Positions 1-11,080 of a DNA stretch of 64,000 nt are shown here, piece by piece. A program made the translations under genes and the position numbers. This stretch comes from Gerris lacustris (lineage: Eukaryota; Arthropoda; Insecta; Hemiptera; Gerridae), in assembly GCA_951217055.1 (NCBI GenBank), contig OX578277.1, positions 58,276,173 through 58,340,172 on the forward strand, read 5' to 3'. A model generated the notes under the pieces. The model was not told the DNA's origin, ran no database searches, and saw only the letters and a program-made list of their open reading frames with translations. Numbering within the stretch: the stretch's first letter is position 1; the number at the start of each line of letters is the position of its first letter.

Positions 1-67
1 ACTTTTATTCGTGTAATAAAGCAAAACAATTTTAAAAGATTTTTTTTTTAAAAAAAGGGGGAACAAT

Positions 68-165
68 TAAATAAATTAGACAATAGTAGATAGCAAAATC
101 ATAACAACAAATAAGATAAGTGGTTGGATGCGAGGAAGCTGTGTACCACACTTATTTATTTTGTT
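68..165. repeat. Family A foldback, terminal fragment
   Basis: The segment reads aaataaattagacaatag..., then a run of unrelated AT bases, then gcgaggaagctgtgtaccac. The same order (TTAGACAATAATGG followed by GAGGAAGCTATGTGCCAC) closes the family A pieces near 54865 and 48290, so this is a lone right-hand end. No arm sequence is left of it in this window. Confidence 0.6.
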
Positions 166-1629
166 GCTTTAAATTCCGATAAACATTGGATAATAAGATA
201 CAATTATCTACAACGAATAGGCATACCACTTATTATTTTATAAATTATTGATAAGTACGACTTAATTATTCTACAAATACAGTGGCGAGGACCATAACAT
301 GGAAATGGGCTTTTGGGATTAGAACTTAAGATTATTCGTGATTTTTTAGGGATCTGGTCTCAACAGCGATTTTTTTGGGATCTCACCTATGCAGTAAACT
401 CTTGCATTCGGGAAATTTGTTTTCCGATATTTTGCCTCCGAAATTCGATAAATCTCGAATGTATTTTAGTAACAAATACGAGATGCAAGACGCAACTCGT
501 TAGATGCAAAATATCATATCAATACACAATAATATCACAATAATATATCAATCGAATTATTTATCTCATTAAACGTGAAAAAATCAAACCGTATAGGCGT
601 CGAGTGAATTTGACCGTTAGCGCTTTAATGCTTTGGAATTCACTAATATCCTTTTATTACCCCTATTATCATATTCAAAAAAATTTTTTAAATAGATATA
701 TAGAGCAAAACTAAATTGATTTTACCTGTTTTTTGGTAACTGCTAATGTTACTTGCTTGAATCGAACAATAAATCATTTTAAGCCCTATATTTAATTTTT
801 GCATGCTACATTCAGAGTGAAAAATGAAATATCATAGTAATTAATGATAAATACCAAATTAATTAATTTAATTTAAAATATTAAACAAGGCTAATTTAAA
901 ATGTGCACCAACATAATTTGAATTTTTTTTTTCATATACGTTAACTAAATAGAAGTGTAAATCATGAAATTAGACTTTTAAATTGACTTTATCATATTAT
1001 ACTACACTAAAGAAAAAAAAATGGAATTATTAACACAGGTTAACAACTAATTTAATAGTTAACATTTATTTAAACTTACGCATTTCAAATTACATATTAA
1101 TATTTAAATATAGTCATTTGAAGAGGTCAAATAGCATATGATGTTCATTATAAGCGTTGTTCATTTGATGTAAATACGTATCTCCAAGGAATAATACCAT
1201 TTAGCCAAACGTCTTAATTTACAATCGCTTATTTTGAAGCATTAGCAAAACAGGGTACTATAAGAATTCTTGGATAAACTTTTGAAATTCCGATTTATCA
1301 CATCTTCAGAACCTCTGAAATACAATTAATACCACTTCAAAACTGTTATTAAATATTAAAAGTACGATTAAATGCTGTTGTCTAAAATTTGAAAAATATC
1401 CAATATTGTATTCTGTTAAATTTAAAATAGATTAGATTATTTGAATAATTAATAAATCAATGATATCTTTATAATTATTATATTATGTATTAAAATGAAA
1501 ACCTGGGTATTGGATGTAGAGCATGTTTAACTGAGACTCGTAATGTTTTCTCAAGTAACCGTAAAAATATTGGGTGAGAAGTTTTTAAATATTTTATTGT
1601 TAAAAGAGATGTTTAAGGGCAGACATGTT
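166..1629. other. AT-rich spacer, no supported feature
   Basis: About 1.5 kb of AT-rich sequence. The open frame at 313-543 starts at TTG, has no recognisable domain and is not supported by codon pattern. I see no terminal repeats or tandem structure. Confidence 0.6.
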
Positions 1630-1872
1630 TATGTCTTAAGATTCGTAACTGACCTGAGCCATTGGAAGGGCGTTAGGACCAGCCACAATTCAAAGGGGGG
1701 GGGGGATTTTTCTTTACTGTATAAAGCATGCGCAGAGCTGTCGAACCACGTGGTTGAAGCACATGCTCACGTGGTATGGAATCCCAACACGGCGCGAGTG
1801 ACGCTCAAACCCGCACAACTACTTTGCTTCGCGGGCCAAGCTCTACCCCATTCACATAAAACAACCTTGTAA
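1630..1872. other. GC-richer island with G-to-C strand switch
   Basis: Clearly richer in GC than its flanks. The left part carries ggaagggcgttagg and an 11-base G run near 1696; the right part is C-rich (aatcccaacacggcg, aaacccgcacaac, ctaccccattcac). A 109-codon frame at 1543-1872 covers it, but the protein has no motif I recognise and gains its length from few stop codons in GC-richer DNA. Confidence 0.45.
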
Positions 1873-2225
1873 ATTCGTCCTGACATTTTATCAATTGCAT
1901 CACATTTTTATTATTTCTTCTACTAATTGGATAGTTTCGTTTTTACCTTACTCCAGTCGTGTAAAGAGACTTAAAAAACAGTAGGGGACGGATTAAGTCC
2001 AGATAGTAAGATTTATTTTTCCCAATGACCGAGACTGAATATAGACATCAACATTACAAAAATACACATTATATAGAGGAACATAAAATTTAAATCTACT
2101 ACTGAAAAATTAAGAGAATTGATATTTCAAGATGTTTATAACACTGCGAAGTAACTGAAAATACTAAAAAATAAAATGTCAATATTTTTATAACAATCTA
2201 ATTAATTTGGGGTGGATGGTAAATG
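1873..2225. other. AT-rich spacer, no supported feature
   Basis: No repeat, open frame or terminal motif could be supported between the island and the TIR element that starts near 2226. Confidence 0.5.
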
Positions 2226-3635
2226 GATCATTTTCAAAAAAAGTGACACTTTGACAATTCTGAGCAAACCTTTATGCCCAAAATTTATTTTTCAGATTTT
2301 GATTCAACTAGTGCATTATTTTGATGCTAAACATCTATAAAACAAAAATATGTATGTGGGTCGCGGTTTTTTTACGTTTTACTATTTTTTATAATTTTGT
2401 TTAATAAAAATAGTCAATTTTTTTAGTCTCAATAGTTACCGGAATTTTCTTCACCTTACCGATTTGCAAAATAATATTTACCACCTGGAAATCGTCACAC
2501 AGACTCAAACCAATATTATTGTCTACTATGACCATTTCTTACATTTTTATTAATTTGTGAAAAAATTAATTAATTATAATTTTCTCACGATAGTTACCGT
2601 TCAAGTTCCTTTACTTAGTTCCTGGTCATAGAACTTTTTTTAAGCTAATTAGATTTAATTTCCTAAATAAGTCATTGTACAACCCAACTCTATGAAGAGG
2701 ACAAATTTATTTTTTATTTTAAAAAATAATCTATTTAACTTCAATTTTTTTCGTAACTATCGTGACATGTAGTACGCTGGGTAACTAATGTGACATCTAT
2801 CTTGTTCCTGGGTAACTATCGTGATAAATCTCGTGTTCCTCTATAATAATAAGTTGGGAATGATAAAATAGTTAAAGGGACACTTTGACAATTCTGAGCT
2901 AACTAGTGCTTTATTTTGCTGAACATCTATAAAACAAGAATATGTATGTGAAAAGTAACTATCGTGACTTATAAACAAAAACTACTTCTGCAGTATACAA
3001 AAGATACTTCTGGGGTGTTCCCAAAAAATATCAAAAAGCTTTAAATGCACTTTTAAGTACCAAAATTTATGGTAACTATTGTGACTTTAAATAAACTTAC
3101 GCCCCATGATTTTTGAAGAGAATTGTTGCGTAACCGAGGCTTACTTCAGAAGACGCGGAGACGAACTTTAGGTTATAAAGGAATGATTCTTTTAAGTGTA
3201 AAACACTGAAATCCCGCCCTCAGTCAAACAGTGCAGCCAATTTCTTGGTAACTATTGTGACCGATTGCTGGGACAAGCCTTTTTATTAAACTCCCGACAA
3301 ATTACACCGAAATAAGAAATAAATTATATTTAGTATCACAAACTACATTATATTTCCTTTCTAGGCTCATAGTTAGAAAGTTAAAGAAACGTATTTTTTG
3401 AACATTTTTGAGCATGGTAACTAAGGTTAAAAGGGGCTGGGACGTAACTATCGTGACCTTTTAGAATATATATATTTAAATTTCTCCTCCCTAAAAAGGA
3501 TATTCAAGAATATGACGAATTTAATCTATAGAAAAATGTTTGTGGGGTTGTAGATTTTTTAATTATGAGAAGTGCAAGTAATTAAATTTTTTTTAACTTG
3601 TGGACAGTGAAAGTGTCACTTTTTTGAAAATGACC
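2226..3635. mobile_element. TIR element packed with an iterated GGTAACTATCGTGAC motif
   Basis: The left end at about 2228 reads TCATTTTCAAAAAAAGTGAC and continues ACTTT. The reverse complement of the right end (about 3610-3633) reads the same with one A fewer, giving inverted ends of about 24 bp. Inside, variants of GGTAACTATCGTGAC occur about ten times: inverted near 2427 and 2583, direct near 2753, 2780, 2811, 2954, 3071, 3247, 3416 and 3443. The start of the element (gacactttgacaattctgag through tatgtatgtg) is repeated at about 2879-2950, so part of it was duplicated in tandem. There is no coding capacity and no clear target-site duplication. I read it as a non-autonomous DNA transposon of unknown superfamily; the iterated motif could be a transposase-binding site or a degenerate satellite. 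Confidence 0.65.
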
Positions 3636-4079
3636 CAAATGTGTTTTTGTCAAATTTACAATTTTTTCTCATTAAATTATGTTCCTTTTCCTTTTGTGCA
3701 TATTATTATGATGTAAATGTATAATTTAATTGAAATGGATAAAGGTAACAATATTTAGTGGTTATTTTTATTTAATTTATTTTAATTTTAATTTAATCAA
3801 ACAGAATATTATTAGGCTTCAATGTTAAATAAACAATACCTATTATAATCACTTTTAAAATATATTTATATATATATTTTTTTATATTACGTTGCTATTT
3901 TTTAATATTGCTTATTTATTTAAATGTTTTCCCATTTTCTTTGGAATTTTCCTAAACAGGGGTTTGCATAACCCAAGGTTTTCGTAATAGGCTTCCATTT
4001 TTACGCGAGCTGCCAAAGGACAAAAAAAGGACTGTAGATTTTTGTTTTCAAGGTTCTAAGTTTTACGTAAGCATTAAGG
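3636..4079. other. AT-rich spacer, no supported feature
   Basis: AT-rich DNA with short A/T runs. No open frame or repeat relationship to the rest of the window was noticed. Confidence 0.5.
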
Positions 4080-4320
4080 TTTTGGCTGTTGTGGAAAATA
4101 GGGTGCACGGGGCCCAAATACTATTGGACTCTATTTATACAATCTCACGTTGAAAGGGGTCCTTTAAAAGCAAAGCATGGCTTTCACACGTGAGACTAAA
4201 GGCTTTAGCTAGAATCTCAACTCACGCTACGATACACATGCCTCGTTACATAGTTACTACTCTCTTTATACCTTCTACACTCCGACACCCTTAATCTTCA
4301 ACTTAAATCTTGCTCTACTT
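4080..4320. other. GC-richer island with G-to-C strand switch
   Basis: The left side has aatagggtgcacggggccc and gaaaggggtcc; the right side is pyrimidine-rich (ctctttataccttctacactccgacaccc). The accttctacactc stretch resembles ccttctacacactcc in the island at 24541-24960 and taccttctac in the island at 57051-57270, a hint that some islands share ancestry. Confidence 0.4.
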
Positions 4321-4690
4321 TAGATTTAGGTTTATATTTTGGGAGTAAGTAAATGATTTATATTGTTTTAAATTACGCAGATAATAAGAATAGTAAAATA
4401 TATTGTATACAGATAATTTTCATATTGTAATTATTTTCCTAATACTTATGCAATGTATATTTATACATTTGTTATTCTAATTTTAAAGTGGTATGTAGTA
4501 GCATTATTGATGAATAATAAGGAGTCGATAGATATTTTATTGCAAGTAACAGTGAAACAGTTATTAGCCAGTAGCAGTAAGTTAGTTATTAATAATTTAA
4601 TATTAAACTGAAAAGAGTTTAACAAATGGTTATATTATTCTTTATATATTTTTTTTATTTTTTAATTTTTGTTTTTGAGAAAAAATGTAT

Positions 4691-5132
4691 TTTATCTACG
4701 ATTGAAACGAAATATAAACATTATATCTTTGTTTAGATGCGTAGAAAGTGATTATTTACATACTTGTATTCATTGCGCATGCGCGTCTCATAGTTCTGAA
4801 TAATTCCTCTTCTTTACCGCACTAGTGTGGTAAAGAAGAGGAATTCTTCAGCTTTACGCACGATTAGTGAGTTTGTTTACATTTAACAAAACTAATTTGG
4901 TGTTCTTTTATTAAAGTAACTGTTTATATCGAGTTTTTAGTGAAAAACAATGAGTGAATCAAGTGACTTTGACGAAAATGTGGAGAATAATAATCCTTCA
5001 GAAATAATTAATTCGGCAAAAAATACAACTAATGAATTAATGCCATCTTTATCAAGAGAGAGATACGAACTTACATACAGCAAGTTTATTTGTTTCTGTA
5101 TTCATTATTTAAATCTAACAATCGTAGATAAA
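4691..5132 (+). mobile_element. Family E TIR element, copy E1
   Basis: Bounded by perfect 14-bp inverted repeats, TTTATCTACGATTG at 4691-4704 and its complement at 5119-5132. In order it holds a gcgcatgcgcgtctcatag stretch, a large hairpin (4802-4845 and wider), a spacer, and an open frame that starts at 4950. Copy E2 lies inverted at 40821-41297 with the same order. Just outside the right TIR both copies share GTACGGTACGCAACTCGT, so the mobile unit may be larger than the TIR-bounded part. It is too short for a transposase. It looks like a non-autonomous unit that carries a promoter-proximal segment and first exon. Confidence 0.7.
4790..4859. repeat. Large perfect-like hairpin in E1
   Basis: Arms 4802-4822 and 4825-4845 around the loop TA pair with a single G-T position. 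Pairing extends outwards through CTGAA/TTCAG with one mismatch. The equivalent in E2 (about 41136-41191) keeps the fold. Relative to E1, one A-T pair near the centre has become G-C by changes on both arms, and one G-T pair has become A-T. Confidence 0.8.
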
Positions 5133-5240
5133 GTACGGTACGCAACTCGTAGCGCCCCCAAATTTGGAGCTAAAATTTATTTTTCCATTTCGCCTCGGGA
5201 TATGATTTTTCTGAACATGTATTCATCAAAATCGTCTTAG
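4950..5240 (+). CDS. N-terminal fragment resembling Crypton/tyrosine-recombinase-derived proteins
   Basis: ATG at 4950 in the context acaATGag opens a frame of 96 codons. The first 45 or so residues look protein-like: an acidic start (MSESSDFDENVENN), a polar linker, then MPSLSRERYELTYSKF. That stretch resembles the beginning of the SAM-like core-binding domain in Crypton-type tyrosine recombinases and their domesticated relatives (a 'lpxkSrxrYexxYxxFxxw' pattern). After SKF the likeness stops, and the frame runs through the TIR at 5119-5132 into unrelated family B sequence, so the C-terminal half is fortuitous. There is no catalytic R-H-R-Y region, so the fragment cannot be an active recombinase. 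In E2 the same start is present as MNESSDFDENVEN but the frame is broken soon after. The family link is from memory of the motif, not from a search. Confidence 0.5.
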   Translation: MSESSDFDENVENNNPSEIINSAKNTTNELMPSLSRERYELTYSKFICFCIHYLNLTIVDKVRYATRSAPKFGAKIYFSISPRDMIFLNMYSSKSS

Positions 5241-5396
5241 TAGTTTAGGCTCCAGGCGTCTGCACAGACAGACAGACATTTTATAAAAACCACTTTTTTG
5301 GACTCAGGAGACCTCAAAACGTGTAAATCCATCAAAATCTCAAAATCGAGTTTTCGCGCCATCACAATACTTTCTCTTTATATGAGAAAGTACAAA
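5133..5396 (+). repeat. Family B tail repeat, copy B1
   Basis: It begins with GTACGGTACGCAACTCGT next to E1 (really part of the E/foldback unit). It then passes into aaatttggagctaaaattta, a cctcgggatatgattttt block, gcgtctgcacagacagacag, and ggactcaggagacctcaaaa. It ends in a short hairpin, ACTTTCTC-ttata-GAGAAAGT, near 5370-5392. The inverted copy at 55245-55505 shows the same blocks in the same order. No coding content. Confidence 0.7.
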
Positions 5397-6224
5397 TATA
5401 CCGCATTAACATAGATATTCTTTGCTCACTTACAATAGTTTTAGCAAGAAACTTTCCAGCCCAGAATGTAAGACATATTAAGATTTACCTGTAACAGATA
5501 AACAAAAACATAAATTATAATTTATTATTTAACATAGGATTACAGGTGAGATAAAGTAATTTAAATTAATATGCAGTAAAAAAAAAATGTTAATGTAACT
5601 TTGCTTCGTAGTAGGCTTGGCGCTGCTTAAAGCCAGCCTAAAAAGTTGATTAAATATGTACATCTATACTTATTAATTTTTCAAGTTACCGAATGTATAA
5701 TAGAGAATCTTTTGACTAATGTAGTATGATAATAGTTGAATTGTAATTTTTTATTTTTTTTTATTAAATTTAATAGCAAGATTTAATTTAAGTTTGAGAT
5801 TAAGCTTTTCTTTATTAATAATATTACTAATATGATGAGTTATTAATTCATAGCTAATTAAAGAATGGTTATGATATTTATGATAAAAGTAAAAATATGT
5901 TCAATAATGATTTAAATTAGTCCTAAATAAATAAATAATGATTGCAAATAAATGATTATTATTATTGCAAAATAAATATAAATGAGATAAGATTGAACAG
6001 GAATAATAAATTAAAATAAAGGCTATAAAGTTACATTAAACTTAAGATGAATAGAGAAGCTATAAATTGAGTTAGGATTTAAACTAAGATAAATATATTT
6101 TATTATAATGGGCTATTGTATTCTTTAATGTAGTAAATTTTGATATTTTTTTCTCTAAAGTTATAAATTTCTTTAAAATGTGCCTTTTTGTTATTTTTGT
6201 CGAGGGTAATAAAGCATTGTACTG
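5397..6224. other. AT-rich spacer, no supported feature
   Basis: AT-rich with ATAA-type simple sequence around 5880-5990. Nothing else is supported. Confidence 0.5.
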
Positions 6225-6425
6225 TTGTGGGTGGATGTATATTATAGGTGTGTGACCGAGTGCCCCCCCCCCCCCCCCGCCACATAGCTCGCGGGGTCAT
6301 AGAGGTTAGTGACCCCATGGGGGGCTAGGGGTTAGCGCCCTTGAGCGCCCCCCCTACTATACTACGTTGCTATGGTTATACACCTCTATTCAGGGGGTCA
6401 TTCACCCCGTGGGGACCACCTAACC
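6225..6425. repeat. Poly-C run and cluster of small palindromes
   Basis: A 17-base C run near 6264 is followed by GGGGTCAtagaggttagTGACCCC (about 6293-6316), then ggggggctaggggttagcgccc, gagcgcccccc and gggggtcattcaccccgtgggg. Several GGGGTCA/TGACCCC-like half-sites sit close together in both orientations. The GC content is far above the flanks. The frame on the minus strand here (6103-6318) has no recognisable product. Confidence 0.55.
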
Positions 6426-8449
6426 TAATGAAATACATATTACTGCAATGTTAACGCAGGCAAAAAGCCACTGCCCTACTAAACTTATATACACTAGACA
6501 AATAAATAAACAATAATCCTCAAAACAAACAAATAATAGATGATAATTAAGCTATTCTATAGACCCAGATTTCTAGATGTAGAGCGTGTACAGGGAAGTA
6601 TTTCCGCTTCCGCTCTATCTCGATTCCCCTAACCCAGATATAGATACAGATTTTAGATGGATGGTAATTTTCCTTACTTTTTCTGGAGATTATAGTATTT
6701 CATTTCTAAATTGACAATTTTATACAAAAAAAATTTAAACATTAAATCAAATAATTAGAACAATTGATTTTAATAAGATCTTATAATTAGAAATAGCTAA
6801 AAAATGTACTTTATTGAAAAGTAAAATGCACAATAATACTTTTACGTATATAACTAGCGACCAAATATCGTGTGCAAAATATGTGTATTAAAAAATAAAA
6901 TAAAAAAATTTATGGATTGAAATAATGACCGTCAACTTTAGCTATGCACATTAGTTGCTACTTAAAGTTTTTAAATAAGGTTATAAATCGGAAATAAATA
7001 AAATTTAAATAAGGACATATATCTCTAAAAAAGATGTACCTTTATAAAAAATATATTTAAATTAAAGATTTTTTGTTTATTTTATACTTTAATAGTTTTT
7101 TTACTTAATTATTTTATAAAATAATAGTTTTTCTTTCCCTATCATGAAATCACTAAAAATTTCTGGCTAATTTAATTCCAAACAAAGCCACGAATGAGAA
7201 TCCACCCATCCTATGTAAATTCAACGAGAAACTTCTACTAACTAACCGCATACTAAATTAAACCAAACCCGAAGATTTTAACTTTTCCTTCGGGACCCAG
7301 AGAGAAAAGATTAAATCCTAGTATTGACAAAGCTAACAATAAAGCAAGTTACTTTCGCTCCATTAAATTTAAGTAAATTTAAATTCTAGAATCACAATTA
7401 GAGTTAGATATTTCTTTGGTATAATTGGTTCTAAACCAACTTCAGATTCATTGTAAGCCAAATCAAACAATGTTTAATTTTATAATTCTTAAATAATTTA
7501 TAAACGATAGATTAACGATTGACTTCTTTCCATTATTCTGATTACTGAAAACAAAACTGATCGTTTATCGTTTCCACACCTAAATCATCCATAGTTTACA
7601 AATTATCAAAAAAGAAAGGTGTTAATTTTATAATTCTATGAGAGATATAAGTAACGACGTTTTTAAGCCTCTCCAATTTATTTGACAGGGTTCCCTATTC
7701 CTGAGTTATGGCAGTATTCTTAATTCTTTGTATTCCTATTTGTCCATAAATATACCTATGTTTCGCTTCGCTCGAAGCATCTTTTATATCTGCTTAGCAT
7801 TCATATTATTTAAGTGTGAATCATAATGTTTAACTTCTTTAGACGCTTCATTTCTAATTCACTATAACAAAGTATACAATGAGAAAGAATATTTAAATAT
7901 AATTTATTAAATTCTTTCAGTCTTTTGGGGTAAATAATTATTCATTTTTAATTGATTAAAATGTGATATTTCATACCTAATTTTGGGACATCTTCAAACC
8001 TTATTATAGAGGTGTTAGTTGTTATAAAATAATTAAAAAGTTTAATCTTTAACTCGCCATATAAAATTAAGAGTCATGATGCTTAGTTGACATGAAGGAA
8101 GAATTTAATAAATTATATACATAAAATAATAAAATAAGTAAAACATAATTTTTATGGAAAATAATAATAATATGAAAAGTTGTATTTTATGTATTTCAAA
8201 TTTTTAAGCTGTTGGGTATATTTGCAACAACTTTAAAATAGGATATTTAGGTAGCATAAACAAATAAGTACTTAAACAATTTTGAAATATTAGAATATGG
8301 AAGTGTTTCATTAAAGTAATAATAGCAACAATCTTTCTATATGATATTGCTATAAATGTTCTGTGGTTATATCAAAAATATAATAGAAGATGTTGTAAAT
8401 TTTATGAAAAATATCAAAAATAAGAATTGTTTACTTTATTGACAAGACA
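6426..8449. other. Long AT-rich spacer, no supported feature
   Basis: About 2 kb without an open frame of note. A short cgcttcgctcgaag palindrome lies near 7764. The part around 7140-7480 has an unusual A/C-rich composition that I could not assign. Confidence 0.5.
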
Positions 8450-8762
8450 TACCTGGTGAAGGTACGGGCATAATACAAGGGAATTGAGTTGACAATAGGT
8501 TTTGGCGGGCTCTGCAGCAGGTTTGGCACTGGGATTTGAGCGGGAAAACGCAAAAGGGTGGGAAGGAGGTAAAGGGCCTCTAGTTCAGGACGCATGACCC
8601 GCCCTCTGACGGTGTAGGGTTCATAGCCTAGAGTTCAACGAACCCCGACAACCCAAGGGAGGGAGGTAGAGAGGTCACATCAACTCAAACTGAAATTTAT
8701 GGATCTTTCTGCCCAGAAATAGAGCACTGCCCTCGAGGTTCCTAGTCCCCCTCTTCTATTCC
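8450..8762. other. GC-richer island with G-to-C strand switch
   Basis: The left half is G-rich (ggttttggcgggctctgc, gggtgggaaggaggtaaaggg). The middle contains gcatgacccgccctctgac, and the right end is C-rich (tcctagtccccctcttct). No frame with a recognisable product. Confidence 0.45.
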
Positions 8763-9689
8763 ATAGAACCTTCTAGTACAAAGTCATATAATCAATAATG
8801 TTGGATTGATACATCATTATCCAAATAAAAAGGGGGTTGAATGACAAAGGTTTTAATTGTGTATACAGAAAGAATATACATCTTTTATCAAAATCATTAA
8901 AGAAAAAATGGAAAAATCTTCCGACACTCATCATACTATACTTATCTATTAGCACACTTTGCTCAGTCTTGTTCAGGTTTTACATATTGTGGCTATTATA
9001 TTTATAAACATGTATGTAAAATGTGCTCAGCGCTTGTCTTATATTATGCTTGTAAACTTTTAAAATAAATTATTTTGTAGTGGAATGTAGTCGGCTTTTG
9101 TTTCATGTCTTACATCAATCTGGCGAACTAGGGAAATATTCTATTCTTATTGGCTTCCCTACCTGTTGGTAGACTAGTTGCGTCTCACGTCAACCTGACA
9201 TTTATCTTTAATATCGGTTCTTTACTCGGTCCCACGTATGTTTAGTCGTGTTTTGGGATAGGAAGGTCAACGTATTTTATTTAGTTACTTTTATTTCGTT
9301 ACATTTTAAATCTCTTCTAGTTCAATATCAAATGATTTTTTATGTTTAAATGGGTTAAAGGGTAATAAGTAGTAGTAGTAATGTTTATTTTTTATGTCAT
9401 AAATTTATCTATTAAATGACATTTTAATTAAAATGTTCCTTACTTGCAACATATATTATAACAATAATATTGACATTATTGTTGTGATTATGAAGTTATA
9501 TTATTATAATCAAAGTTGGCATTGATATTTGTTTCCAAAATCAATATAAATGTGCATGAAACTAATTTATTCTTAAGATAAAATTACTAATGTATATAGA
9601 AATCACCTATTATTTTCATAAAATCATCTTCCTTCCAAACTACAAAATATTCCCGATATTTATAATTATTACTTAAAGCGTTTGGCACT
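8763..9689. other. AT-rich spacer, no supported feature
   Basis: The short minus-strand frame at 8773-8955 has no domain. A mild rise in GC around 9090-9260 is not enough to call anything. Confidence 0.5.
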
Positions 9690-10040
9690 GTGTGCGGAGC
9701 GCTCTCACCCCTTAAAAAAAGGAGAAATTTCCAGAAGTTAGTTAATCGTGAAATCAAAGGATCAAGGCTGGCTATGTGTCGGCAGAGGATTGTCGAAGGC
9801 TGGTTCGCTCTGGTGGGAGTGCCTTGGCCCCGGGTTCACCAGGTAGTCATCAGGTCATCGTACCAGTTTTCACTTTCACTCCAAACACCGTTTTCACCCA
9901 CTAGGTTTGTTTAAAAAAAGTACAACAGCACCTGGAGAAGGGATGAATCTGGAGGAACCAACCCGCTTTCTAACCGCCGGAGTTCAACAACCGCAGCTTG
10001 TCTTCAAGAGAGAGCGAAAGTACACGTTACGTGGTTCGAC
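9690..10040. other. GC-richer island
   Basis: Starts with cactgtgtgcggagcgctct and continues with ggtgggagtgccttggccccg. The right side is C-rich (cactttcactccaaacaccg, ccaacccgctttctaaccgc). A 74-codon frame at 9690-9914 has no motif and is not called as a gene. Confidence 0.4.
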
Positions 10041-10995
10041 AATCTCTCTTTTTTTAAGTCGATGACCTCACTATAGTTGGTATTATATACATGGTAATTA
10101 TAGTACTCTCCTTTTTTTGGAACAATAATAAACTGACGATCGTTTCTTTCTCACAGTATTGAATGAAACCCAGTTTTTAATCTGTTCAGACCAAGAAACA
10201 GAGTGCGCAGTTGATTATGATCAGTAGAAGAAAATATTCTTCATGCATAATCCTCGCCGTACTACTCCTCTCATTTCATTGTTATTAATTAAAACGTAGG
10301 AAAAGAAACATCTTTAAATTAGATTGTTTTTCTTCTTTCGGCCGGGCCCGGTCATTGCTCTTGTAACAACTTTCACTGGAATTATTATTGTACTTCACAG
10401 ATAGTTAACCACGATGAGCATTAGAAAACGCAGAATTTATCACTGAATTTCACGATTAATTAACTTAGCGAAAAGTGTGAAAACCTATTCTACATAATCA
10501 AAATACTTTTCTACCCTTTTTTACACGCATGCACTTTGAATAACTTTTATAGAAGTCAGTTTATAAAAGTCAATGCCCTCAAGAGCTAACAGTAAACGGA
10601 AAGTGACTTTTTTACCTGACCATAAGAATAGCTTTCGTGAAATTTCATTTAATATAAAAGTTGAAAATAAAAAGTTGAATTTCAATGATTTTAAATAATA
10701 CAGTAACCACAGCAAAAATAGGAAGTATTAATTTTTAGTACGTGTGCTTTCTTAAAAAAAAGACCAGTTAATACTACTATATTTGGATTATACATAAATA
10801 GTCAAATAATGTTTAACTCTCTTAATAATATATTACTACTTTACGATTTACTTAACATTCCTTCAATTAATATTTAACGGGTGTATACTTTAAATGTTTA
10901 ACATAGATATCAACAGGTACTAGAGAATTTAGGGTCCTTTGGACCCCATTTCTTATTTTAATTAGAATTAAGGAAGGGAGACGGAACATAAAAAA
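10041..10995. other. AT-rich spacer, no supported feature
   Basis: Contains the short GC palindrome ggccgggcccggtc near 10340 and the self-complementary agggtcctttggacccc near 10930. No gene is seen. Confidence 0.5.
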
Positions 10996-10999
10996 AAGT

Positions 11000-11056
11000 C
11001 TAGATTTGAATCTCGAGATTTTCCGGAGTCTAATGCTCCACCAATCAGCACTAACA
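11000..11056 (-). pseudogene. tRNA-like sequence, left member of a divergent pair
   Basis: Read on the minus strand: gctgattggtggagcattag, then actccggaaa, then gagattcaaatct, a box B-like T-arm. The anticodon-loop-like CTCCGGA would give CCG (arginine), but the anticodon and acceptor stems do not close well. It is best treated as a tRNA-derived relic or SINE head. Confidence 0.45.
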
Positions 11057-11062
11057 GATTAA

Positions 11063-11080
11063 GCAACACTAGAGTGTTGC
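11063..11080. repeat. Small palindrome between two tRNA-like sequences
   Basis: gcaacact-ag-agtgttgc forms 8-bp arms, placed exactly where the 5' ends of the two divergent tRNA-like sequences face each other. Confidence 0.6.

Noticed and set aside
1543..1872. 109-codon frame as a gene
   Set aside because: No motif, contains a translated G run (GGG), and lies in a compositional island.
7140..7480. Possible nuclear copy of mitochondrial DNA
   Set aside because: The A/C-rich feel was suggestive, but no mitochondrial gene or tRNA could be recognised.
11030..11060. Functional tRNA-Arg(CCG) on the minus strand
   Set aside because: Acceptor and anticodon stems do not close.
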